Source: Castanea sativa
Taxonomy: Eukaryota; Streptophyta; Magnoliopsida; Fagales; Fagaceae
Direction of reading: 5' to 3'
Assembly (NCBI RefSeq): GCF_040712315.1
Contig: NC_134013.1
Span: 41,650,001-41,714,000, forward strand
Length of the DNA stretch: 64,000 nucleotides
Both the position numbers and the translations under genes were made by a program. Of the stretch, positions 54,179 to 64,000 are shown piece by piece. The number at the start of each line of letters is the position of its first letter. Position 1 is the stretch's first letter. The notes under the pieces were generated by a model, which did no database searches, had not been told where the DNA came from, and was given only the letters and a program-made list of their open reading frames with translations.

Positions 54179-55348
54179 TCAAGTAGACATCTCATCAGCA
54201 CTGGAAGAACTAGCATTATTATCCTTATCAGCATCAGAAGCATTAGCATCAACATCATCATCCTCATCCTCAGAAGCCTCTGGAGTAGGAGGAAGAGAAG
54301 CAATGAAGCCACCCATGATAGCCTGTCGTTATGCAATACGACCAACTCGGGTGTTCACCTGACACAACTCATCACTGAAAGTGTCAAGGCGAGCATCCAT
54401 GCGCATAAGCTGTGCCATGATGTCCTCGAGAGTCACTTTGCCAGCAGAAGAAGAAGGAGCGAAGGTGGTTGGAGCTGTAGAAGCTGGAGGAATCGTTGTC
54501 CCAGACCACCTTAAACGTAGTTATGCCTCACTCTGTTTGATGATAGCGGCGTCTATGTCACACATGACATGGAAGTGATTAGAAACGGGAAAGGAGACCA
54601 AAAAGTAGCGAAGAATCCTCGTGATAGTCAAAGGGAAGATGAGCTTATCACGAGTCGCCGTATCTCTATAGACATCAATGAGGGAAAGAATGAAATGAGA
54701 GGGGAAGTCTATAGTGAGATGCTCTAGAAGGGAAAGCAAAAACTGAGCACGGGGCTTTGTAATGGAGTTATAGTGAGAGAGAGGATGCAAAACAAAGGTT
54801 ATAACCATGTTAATGAACCTAGGACCTTTAGCAAAAGTCGAACAAGGAATGAACTGACGATTACCCCAATCAGAAGGACGCTCACGAAAAGAAGACATGA
54901 GCTCGTCTTTAGACACTGTCTTAAGACGATCATAACCAGGGTAGTCAAGATGCGCTACCCTAGGGACATGGAGCACGTCGGATACAATATCCGGAGTGAC
55001 CACGATGCGCATACCTCAAACATGAGTGACAAAGAGAGGTACTAAATAATCAAATTCATGCATGTTGGAGTAGAAATCCTGTATAAGCATGGATGGACAA
55101 GTGATCGAGATGTCACATAGTGACTCCCAACCCCTATTGTGAATGAAAGTGGGTAAGTCAGTGTCGAAAAAGTCCGACATAATAACTTGGCATTCCGAAT
55201 GAATGCCTCGTCTAGAAAAGTTATCCGAAAAGTCCTTGAGGGCTTTATCATCACGGAACCGAACATGGGAAGGGGTAGGATCAGAAGAGGTAGATGCCCT
55301 AGAATGAAGAGGGTTTCGGGACGAAATAGATTTTCCTTTAGGTGCCAG
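54179..55348 (-). pseudogene. SIRE2 putative plant transposon protein (PTP) ORF
   Basis: Begins at a CTG (55346-55348) in the place of the SIRE1 ATG: APKGKSISSRNPL, then SDPTPSHVRFRDDKALKDFSDNFSRRGIHSECQV, FIHNRGWESLCDI, FYSNMHEFDYLVPLFVTHV, a TGA near 55014, IVVTPDIVSDVLHVPRVAHLDYPGYDRL, SFRERPSDWGNRQFIPC, FINMVITFVLHPLSHYNSI, DFPSHFILSLIDVYRDTATRDKLIFPL and DIDAAIIKQSEA, then after further stops a MAQLMRMDARLDT coil and an aspartate/serine-rich tail ending DEMST with TGA at 54179-54181. Only a few breaks over 390 codons, fewer than in SIRE1. Same-strand position next to the 3' LTR is shared with SIRE1. Function unknown. Confidence 0.8.
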
Positions 55349-56327
55349 AGAGCAACTAACTGAAAGAAGAAGAGAGGGAGAAAAAGAGACACATAGAAAA
55401 GCACCAATCACAATCAATATATCAGAATATTGAGAATGTAAGTACGTATGCATGAGCATGTGATATGCAATAGTAAAAACATCATGAGCTCAGCCCAATC
55501 CAATCCTACTAGCACACAATCATTTCAACAAAGTAAACACACATCTAAACTGCATGAAACATTGTTATAACACAAATGTGATGCAATGCATGATGATTTA
55601 AAACCATTTTCATAAAGCCCATCCCGAAAATTTCACAAAAACTCCATCAATTTTGAAAAACCCAATATTTTTCAAAAATCCCAAAAAGTTAGGTCAAATG
55701 CATGAAATGCATGAAGAATGAGTGAAAAGGATCATACCAGATAAAAGAAGATGATCTTTAGGCCGAAAAACTCTTGGGAAAGAGGTTTTAAGTGAGAGAG
55801 AGAGAGGTTTTAGGAGGTAAAGAGTCAACAGGAGTCGAGAGAGATCGAGAGAAATGAACCTGTAATCGCGCGGATCCTATATATAAAACCTCTTAAATCT
55901 CGACAGATCGAGAGGTGTCGAGGTTTAAACTTCGACAGATGCATCTATTGAGCAGCTATCCAGAGGTGTTCACAGCAAAAAGGGCTCGATGGATCGAGGA
56001 ACTATTGAGCATCTATTGAGGAGACAGAAACTTTCTCGATGGATCGAGGAGCTATCGAGATTGCGATAAAAAGAAGCTGAAGAGCTCAATAGAAAGCCTA
56101 ACTATCGAGAGGTGTCGAGGAGCTGTCAAGATTGCTTAAAAACAGTTTTTCAAGAAGAGAAAACACAAACATGAATGCAATCAAACATGCAACTCAACTA
56201 AGGATCCAAACAACATTTGAATCTTTCAAAAACATCTCTCAATCAAGAAAAATGTAAGCACATAAATCCAAAAACACACACACTAAACAAGTCTAACCAA
56301 TTTTATATTTTAAAAAATAATGGAAAA
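55349..56327 (-). other. SIRE2 spacer, TCGA-rich
   Basis: No gene. Between about 55895 and 56150 are dense TCGAGAGGTGTCGAGG, CTCGATGGATCGAGG and AGCTATCGAG motifs. It holds the empty sites GAAAC (56027-56031) and CTAAA (56283-56287) for insertions in SIRE1. Confidence 0.6.
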
Positions 56328-57703
56328 ATACATGTACGCAGCGGAAAATAAACGGATTTACTTCATTCGTAATTTTTAACATGCACTATGTAAGTTTCAG
56401 AAATCTAGAACAAGAGTGTACCTTAAAGCGGTGAATTTCAAAACCGAAGATCAGAGCACTTAGGAACACTTTCAATCTTCACTCCAATTCCACTAACGCC
56501 CAAGATGTGTGGTCTCTCAATCAATTTCAAAAGAAGAATGATAGAGTGTCTCACTCTCACTACACACCTTTTTACGATAGTGTTCTACAAAATTCTCTAC
56601 AGAAAATTCTGTATGTTTCTCCCTTTGTATCTAACTGATTATCTAATTGGGCTGGCCTTTTGGGCCTTTCCAATTGGGCTTAAGTATATGACTTGTAGTG
56701 GGACCAAAAAGGACCAATAAGACACTAGCTCCAATGGACCTTGGGCTTTTCTGTCAACTCTTGACAAGTCCAAAGTTACCATTAACTATATTTAATACCA
56801 CTATATAAATATAGTTGCACTCTAGGCCTTATTTATAAATTATATCCCAAGACTTTATTGTACATGCAACCCCTTCATAAAATATTCGTAGTAATACAAA
56901 GTCATGAATGTAGACTGCCACTTTGTAAATTACTACATCTTATCCTTGAGTACCCGGTTTAATCTTTTAAGTTATTCATCATATGTATATAAAATCAAAT
57001 TTCATAAATATATACTCTAGCAACAATTTACTAGAGTAGTTAGGCCTAACATTCTGAATAACAAACCCATTAAACTTATCTCAAGGGAATATTTTGTATC
57101 TCCGTTAAGACACTATGAATTCCATCTTGAGAATATGTGTTCCATCAACACTAAATGTGGTTGCCCAACATACTGAGATTTTGACCATTACTCTAGATCT
57201 CACTCCTGATATATCAAAGCAACCTACACTTCATGATCAAGTCCATTATTCTCTCAGGATTAAGAGTTCATGCAAATGTAAGTCTTGAGTTTATTATTCA
57301 TTTGACAGTCATTGGGAGAATAATAAATCTCACATTAGTCCAGTTCAATATGTTTCAACTCTTAAAACATCAACTAAAAATCTCTATTTCCATGATCAAG
57401 ACAAATCATCTTAGTTGATATGTTATAGTCTTCGCAGATGAAATGCCAAATTTCATCACCGACTACGAACTACAATTCTGAGTTTACAAAGAACATGTGA
57501 TTTATATCTTCTGTGACTTTTCACATAAATCACATACTATGCATCTGATGGACTATATAAAAATGTCTCAATATTCATGTTACCTTTATTTTTAGATGAT
57601 GATAAAACAACTTCATTAAATACAACATTAAGTCATACATAATGTCATAAATAATAACATACATAGCATCATACAATAGGATTTAAGGGCACACATCCTA
57701 ACA
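56328..57703 (-). repeat. Solo LTR, family TGTTAGGATTAG (copy 5)
   Basis: 1376 bp, minus orientation, flanked by AAAAA and AAAAC, a duplication with one change. SIRE1 is uninterrupted here (near 27416-27421). A short internal deletion near the left end removes part of the GTATCGCATAC block. Confidence 0.83.
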
Positions 57704-57756
57704 AAAACAAGTTAAGACAGTTTAGTGAGCATACATTAACACATATAAACCTTGTG

Positions 57757-59164
57757 TGTTGGAAAAATTCATGTTTGTATCGCATACAAAACATACGCAG
57801 CAGAAAATTAACGGATCTACTTCATTCACAATTGATAACATGTGCTATGTAAGTTCAGAATTTAAGAATAAGAAAGCGTACCTTGTTGTGGTGAAATTCA
57901 AAACAAAAGATTAGAAGTACTTGGGAACACTCTTAATCTTCACTTCAATTTCACTTAATGCCTAAGAAGTGTGGTCTCTCAATTAGTTATATGTGTTTGT
58001 TCAAGAGAGAATTAGATAGTGTCCAACACTCACATACTAACTATTTCATTCCTTGTATGATTTTAATGAAAGACCCTTATAAAAATTCTTATGAAATTCT
58101 ATATGTTTCTCTCCTTATATATAACTAATTATCTAATTGGGCTAACCTTTTGAGCTATTCCAATTGGGCTCTAGTATATGGCTTGGAGTTGGACCAAAAG
58201 GGAACAAATAAGACTCTAGCTCTAATAGGCCTTAGGCTTTTTTTGTCAACCCTTGACAAGTTCAAAGTTACCATTAATTATATTCAATACCACTATATGA
58301 ATATAATTGCACTCTAGGCGCTATTAATAAATTATATCCTAAGACTTTATTATACATGCAACCCCTTCATTAAAATATTCATAGTAATACAAAGTCATGA
58401 ATGTTGACTGCCACTTTGAAGATTACTACATCTTAATCTTTAAGTACCCGGTTTAATCCTTTATGTTATTCATCATATATTTATGAAATCTAATTTCATA
58501 AATATACTTTAGTAACTCCTTACTAAAGTGGTTGGGCCCAACACTCTGAAAAACCAAACTCATTAAACTTATCTCAAGGGAATATTTTATATTTCCGTTA
58601 AAAGATTATGAATTCCATCTTGAAAATATATGTTCCATCAACACTAAATGCTGCTGCTCAACATACTGAGATTTTGATCGTGACTCATAGATCTCACTCC
58701 TGATATATCAAAGCAACCTACATCTCATAATTAAGTCCATTATTCTCTCAGGATTTAGAGTTGATGTAAATAGAAGTTTTGAGATTTATTATTCATTTGA
58801 CAGTCATTAGAAGAATAGTAAATCTCACAGCGGTCCAGCTTAATATGTCTTAACTCTTAAAATATATCAACATATCAATTAGAAGTCTCCACTTCTATGA
58901 TCAAGACAAATCATCTTAGTTGATATGTTATAGTCTTCGCAGATAAAATGCCTAATTTCATCATCGACTAAGAACTAAAATTCTGAGTTTACAAAGAATT
59001 TGTGGTTTATATCTTCTGTAACTTTTCACATAAATCACATACTATGCATCTCATGGACTAAGATAATGTCCCATTAGTTCATTTATAGATAGTCTCATAT
59101 AATTAAACAATTTAATTATTTATGACATGCCAATAAATTGGATTTTAGGGCACAAACCCTAACA
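57757..59164 (-). repeat. Solo LTR, family TGTTAGGATTAG (copy 6)
   Basis: 1408 bp. The left end TGTTGGAAAAATTC is the best preserved of the family and the right end is CCCTAACA. Left flank TTGTG, right flank GTGATGG. SIRE1 reads ATTGTGATGG without the insert (27465-27469), so the duplication is reduced to GTG on the right, probably by a 2-base loss. Confidence 0.83.
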
Positions 59165-60012
59165 GTGATGGCCAAATCACATTATACCTGCACATGTATC
59201 AAGAGTAGCAAAGAATATTGGGTGTTGTGTGTGAAAACATCGCAAGATTACATAAGTGTCTCTATGTTATGACAATTTGAGATATGAGTAAATTAATTTA
59301 ACTCAGACATGATCATAATTGCTTGATGGGGACTATCACATTCGAGGTACATCCTATAACTCCCACATCTCCTAGAATACACACTTGCAATCATGTTTTA
59401 AAGCATTTTGATTCTTTATACTTTAATTTTTCTTTGCACATTTTCTTTTAAGCATATCATGCATGGACATATAAAAGAGAGAAAAGAAATACCTAATTAT
59501 GTTAAGCTTTTTGACATTACACTTTTGTTATGCCGAAGCATATATATGTCATTTTATGATTAACGGGTAACAGTGATGATATGCTTATTTAGTCATTCTC
59601 GTCAAAAAGAGTGATACGAGTGTTGAGTACAAAAGTTGAACTTAATCTTACTCATCATAAACACGAGCCACAAAGCTTACTTTCTTAGTTGTGCATAGAA
59701 ATGCTCATCTAAGTTACAAGAGATACAAAGTTTAGAAAACTTTGTTTCATTGGCCATTTAAGGTACACAAGTACCAATGTACACAAACACACTGTTTTTG
59801 TATTTTTCTGATTTTTCAATTTTTTTTTTTACTTTGAAAATAGAACAAAATAAAAACTAAACAACCAAATAAAAACAGACAAACAACATGAAAGCATGAA
59901 AGAAAGATGCAGATGCATGAAAGCATGATTCCAAAAGTAGATAAGAAATCAAGTAAAGAGAGTCCTACTTTAGATAGAAAGAATCAAAGTAGAGGACAAA
60001 CAGAAAAGACAA
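59165..60012 (-). other. SIRE2 spacer downstream of gag
   Basis: Noncoding, aligned with SIRE1 27465-28311. No pol domains. T- and A-rich tracts near 59819-59870. Confidence 0.6.
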
Positions 60013-62310
60013 TTAAGTTTTATGCTCCTTTCTCACTCATACAGCACGAGTCTTTGACTATGGGGATGAAAAGGCACGTGTCCTAATATGTTTACTAAAG
60101 GACATAGAAGAATTAAAAATCTCCTGAAATTGAGTTAAAAAACTCAAAACTTTTAATAACTCACAAAGAATATGTTAGAAAATCTGGTTTTGTATCTAAT
60201 TCAAAACACACAGTGAAAACAGCAAACATGGATCTATTTCATTCATGATTGATAACATGCACTATGTACATTTAAGAATTGAAGAACAAGATAGCATGGT
60301 GTGGTGAAATCCAAAAATAAAAGATTAGAAGTACTTGAGAACACTTTTAATCTTCACTCCAATTCTACTTTGCGCCCAAGAAATATGGTCTCTCAATCAG
60401 TTTCTAAGGGAGAATAATCGAGTGGCTTCACTCACATATACACACCATTTCACAATAATGTTTCTTAATGTTTCTCTTATAAAAAAATTTTGTATGTTTC
60501 TCCCTTTATAACTAACTGATTATCTAATTGGGCTGGCCTATTAGGCCTTTCCAATTGAGCTTTAGTGTGTGGCTTGGAGTGGGACCAAAAGAGACCAATA
60601 AGACACTAGCTCCAATGGGCCTTGGGCTTTTCTGTCAACTCTTGACAAATCCAAAGTTACCATTAATTATATTTAATACCACTATATAAACATAATTGCA
60701 CTCTAGGCCTTATTAATAAATTATATCCCAAGACTTTATTATACATGCAACCCTTTCATAAAATATTCGTAATAATACAAAGTCATGAATGTAGACTGCC
60801 ACTTTGAAAATTACTACATCTTAATCCTTAAGTACCCGGTTTAATCATTTAAGTTATTCATCATATATTTATGAAATTCAATTTCATATATATATACTTT
60901 AGTATCTCCTTACTAAAGTGGTTAGGCCTAACATTCTGTATAACCAAAACTATTAAACTTATCTCAAGGAAATCTTTTATATCTCCGTTAAGAGATTATG
61001 AATTCCATCTTGAGAATATATGTTCCATCAAAACTAAATGTGGCTGCCCAAAATACTGAGGTTTTGATCGTGACTTTAGATCTCACTCCTGATATATCAA
61101 AGCAACCTACATTTAATGATTAGATCCATTATTCTCTCAGGATTAAGAGTTCATGCAAATAGAAGTCGTGAGATTTATTATTCATTTAACAGTCATTAGG
61201 AGAATAATAAATCTCATAGCGGTCAAGTTCAATATGTCTTAACTCTTAAAACATATCAGCATACCAACTAGAAGTCTCCACTTCCATGATCAAGGCAAAT
61301 GAAATGCCCAATTTCATCACCGACTACGAACTATAATTCTGAGTTTACAAAGAACTTGTGATTTATATCTTTTGTGACTTTTCACATAAATCACATACTA
61401 TGCATCTCATGGACTATATGATAATGTCCAAATATTCATGTTACCTTTATTTTAGATAATAATAAAACAACTTTATTAATCATAACATTAAGTCATGCAT
61501 AATGTCATACATAGAGCATCATACAATAGGATTTAAAGGCACACATCCTAACAGAATAGGTATAGAGCCTTTAGACAAAGGATGAGACCTATTTGACACT
61601 CGCTTATGAGGAAACAATTTGAAACAATTAGGATGAGTGTGACCATAAACACCATAATGGTGACAAGCATGAGCAGTTTTAGAACTACTCAACACCCTAG
61701 AAGGAGGTCTAACCTTAGAGGTTGATAGAGACCTCAACTTAGGATGATTTGGCCTAATATGACCAACAATATGACAATGATGACAAATGGGGACAAATTT
61801 AGATTTTTCTTTCATCTTAGATGGAGTTTTAGACATAGGCTTAGAAACTTCAGCGTTAACATCAAAATTTTTACCTTTGTCCATCCTAGCAATATTAGCC
61901 TTCAACTATTCATTATTCCTTTTAAATTGGGGAATATAAAAATCTTTTTCTTTTGAGTTAGGCTCAACAACAAGTTTGACACTAGTTAAATTTTCAACTT
62001 TAGTTTTAGATTCAACTAGTTGCTCTTCCAAACTCTTAATTTTGTCCACCTGAGATGAAATTTAATTTTTAAAATTCTCATTCAAATTATTGGCTTCATC
62101 CAATTTTGCAATCAAATCATCTTTTTCAAGTTTGACCTTTTTAAATTTAGCTTTTAATTTTGTAGAACGTTCAAGAGATTTCATACAAAAATTATAAAGC
62201 TTGCAATAGGCATCTTGAATATCATCATCATTATTCAACACAAGATCATGCAAATCAAAACAATCAAGAGTTTCCATGACAATAGGGGTCAATGGATCAC
62301 TTAGCAAAGA
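60013..62310 (-). pseudogene. SIRE2 gag, N-terminus deleted, interrupted by a solo LTR
   Basis: Starts METLDCFDLHDLVLNN (ATG at 62276-62278 is the candidate start, following the shared leader GTCATGGA), then coiled coil DDIQDAYCKLYNF, KLKAKFKKVKLEKDDLIAKLDEAN, a segment LKANIARMDKGKNFDV, and two knuckle-like motifs CHHCHIVGHIRPNHPKL and CHHYGVYGHTHPNCFKLF, each having lost one zinc ligand (H for C, Y for C). After the LTR at 60173-61553 it resumes ELLKVLSFLTQFQ and RTRAFSSP and ends at TAA 60013-60015. The long capsid N-terminus present in SIRE1 is missing. Probably unable to assemble. Confidence 0.8.
60173..61553 (-). repeat. Solo LTR, family TGTTAGGATTAG (copy 7)
   Basis: 1381 bp, minus orientation, with GAATA duplicated at 60168-60172 and 61554-61558, inserted in SIRE2 gag. 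Confidence 0.88.
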
Positions 62311-62331
62311 TTAAAACCTAATCAGAGTGTG

Positions 62332-62346
62332 CCTGCTATAATACCA
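62332..62346 (-). other. SIRE2 primer-binding site, decayed
   Basis: Minus strand TGGTATTATAGCAGG, two substitutions from the initiator-methionine type TGGTATCAGAGCAGG. Confidence 0.7.
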
Positions 62347-62348
62347 CT

Positions 62349-63361
62349 TGATAGGCCAAAAACATATTAACCCCTTGTTATGGATTAGTTGATTAATTAG
62401 CCAAGTTTAATTAATGAATCAATTTAATATGCAATGTATGTGACAGCACAAACAAATCACCAACTAAATAAATATGCAGCGGAAAATAAATTGACACAGT
62501 GATTTGTTTACGAATAGGGAAAACTTCTGAGGCAAAAACCCCCACCGGGTGATTTTAAGGTCACCACTCTCGAGAAATCACTTTTATCACAACAAGCGGT
62601 TATAAGTAAAAGAATCTCAATACCTTATACGAACCTACAGTTGAACACTTACCCCAATACCCAATTTGACTTGTTTTGTAGTGACAATCTCTCCTTGTAT
62701 TGCATGGCTCCCAGTATGTAACTAACCAATCTGATGTGCAGATCCCAGTATGCGACTTGATCACCAACTTGAGAAAAATGTTTGCTACAAAGTTCATCTA
62801 TTCATCACACAGTAAAGATCATGAAGTTTCTTGGTCACAAAACCCTATGGTGTACAAACACAGCGGCTTCTTCAAAAAGAACTAGGGCAAACTAGGTCTC
62901 CAGTCACACTTTTCTTCACACTTGTGGAATTTTGCTCTTGTGTAATTGTGCAACCTATGACGGCCCTTAAAATAATCCTTATATATGTTTTTGGGTTGTG
63001 AAAAAAGAAAGCCCAAACATACATTCATGAATTGGATGAAAATCAACTTTAAAAAACTAAACTTCATAAATCTCGACAGATACCCTACTTGTCGAGCAGC
63101 TGTCGAGCCTCTGGCTGAAACTGCTCTTTTAAACTTCGATAGATACTAGCTGTCGAGCTAGCTATCGAGATTTAATGAATAACACTTCTTCACTTTATTC
63201 TTAGATAGACTTGCATGGCTTTAACACTTGAACTTGAAACCTTGTTTCTTGAAGCATTAAACACATCCTAGATCTACCCAAATACAAGTAAAGTGCGTTT
63301 TGTCAAAAGATTAGCTAATTACATAAAATGTTGACATATGTTCCTAACATGAGTCACATAT
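62349..63361 (-). repeat. SIRE2 5' LTR, outer tip displaced
   Basis: Ends on the plus strand at GAGTCACATAT, whereas the intact LTR continues TGTCCTAACA. The missing tip should follow the next insertion, outside the window. Confidence 0.83.
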
Positions 63362-64000
63362 TGAAGGAAAAAATCTAGTTTTGTATCTCATACAAAACAC
63401 ATAGCGGAAGCAACAAACAAGGATCTATATCATTCATGATTGATAACGTGCACAATGTAAATTTTAGAATTTAAGAACAAGATAGCGTACCTTGGTGTGG
63501 AGAAATTCAAAACAAAGATTAGAAGCACTTGGGAACACTTTTAATCTTCACTCCAATTCCACTTTACGCCCAAGATGTGTGGTCTCTCAATCAGTTTTTC
63601 AAAGGGAGAATGAAAGTGTGTCTCACACTCTCTCACACACACCGTTTCTTATTTTTTCTTTCTCACTAATAAAAATTCTGTATGTTTCTCCCTTTATAAC
63701 TAACTGATTATCTAATTGGGCTGGCCTATTAGGCCTTTCCAATTGGGCTTTAGTGTGTGGCTTGGAATGGGACCAAAAGGAACCAATAAGACACTAGCTC
63801 CAATGGGCCTTGGGCTTTTCTGTCAACTCTTGACAAGCCCAAAGTTACCATTAATTATATTTAATACCACTATATAAATATAATTGCACTCTAGGCCTTA
63901 TTAATAAATTATATCCCAAGACTTTATTATGCATGCAACCCCTTCATTAAAATATTCGTAGTAATCCAAAGTCATGAATATAGACTGCCACTTTGAAGAT
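63362..64000 (-). repeat. Solo LTR, family TGTTAGGATTAG (copy 8), cut by window end
   Basis: Starts TGAAGGAAAAAATC and follows the family to the window end (CCACTTTGAAGAT). About 640 of an expected 1400 bases are visible, so it could also be the edge of a full element. Confidence 0.8.

Larger units (their letters stand above)
50758..63361 (-). mobile_element. SIRE2: second pol-less SIRE-type element with PTP ORF
   Basis: Sister of SIRE1. 3' LTR 50758-51773, PTP ORF 54179-55348, spacer, gag 60013-62310, primer site and 5' LTR 62349-63361, the last ten or so LTR bases being pushed out of the window by another insertion. Insertions inside: a SIRE solo LTR (52095-53920) with a gypsy solo LTR inside it, and three TGTTAGGATTAG solo LTRs. 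Without those it is close to SIRE1 in design and again shows no protease, integrase, RT or RNase H. Confidence 0.85.

Overview
The window looks like repeat-dense, probably pericentromeric or otherwise gene-poor, nuclear DNA of a eudicot plant, most likely a woody one. The evidence is AT-rich background, plant LTR-retrotransposon families (Ty3/gypsy Tat-type, a second Ty3/gypsy family, a SIRE-type Ty1/copia family), plant methionine-initiator and GGCGCC-type primer-binding sites, MITEs and a piece of plastid DNA carrying trnP-UGG. I cannot name the species. I see no intact host gene. Every recognisable protein-coding stretch belongs to a transposable element and all but a few short ones are broken by stops or frameshifts.

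Layout. 1-1493: 5' end of a minus-strand gypsy element (gag start, primer site, LTR). 1494-6056: older DNA with an 8-bp-TSD MITE (1815-2003), a possible 1.5-kb DNA transposon (2183-3703), a LINE-type RNase H remnant (3740-4108) and a short tandem duplication. 6057-17204: Tat1, an 11.1-kb Tat-type element with both LTRs, gag-pol on the plus strand, a 161-bp tandem array, and a separate gene on the minus strand between integrase and 3' LTR. 18243-49795: Tat2, a second Tat-type element cut at both ends. Its reverse transcriptase is interrupted at 20238-43816 by an LTR-type sequence with TSD CAAAG, itself split by two large insertions: SIRE1 (20769-30785, TSD CTTTT) and Tat3 (31110-42211, minus strand). 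Each of these carries smaller insertions. A plastid fragment with an intact trnP lies at about 42300-42585. 49796-64000: an LTR fragment, a solo LTR broken by SIRE2 (50758-63361 and beyond), and five further insertions inside SIRE2 or its LTRs.

How the parts relate. The nesting is up to four levels deep and nearly every level has a readable target-site duplication. SIRE1 and SIRE2 are sister copies, so each supplies the empty site for insertions in the other. They share an unusual design: SIRE-type LTRs and gag, no protease, reverse transcriptase or integrase, and a same-strand ORF of the putative plant transposon protein kind next to the 3' LTR. They appear to be non-autonomous and would need enzymes from another copia element. 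All three Tat copies keep an antisense gene encoding a Transposase_28-like domain followed by a coiled-coil. In Tat3 its introns can be read directly, and in Tat1 it has its own TATA box. These two architectures are the most interesting content of the window.
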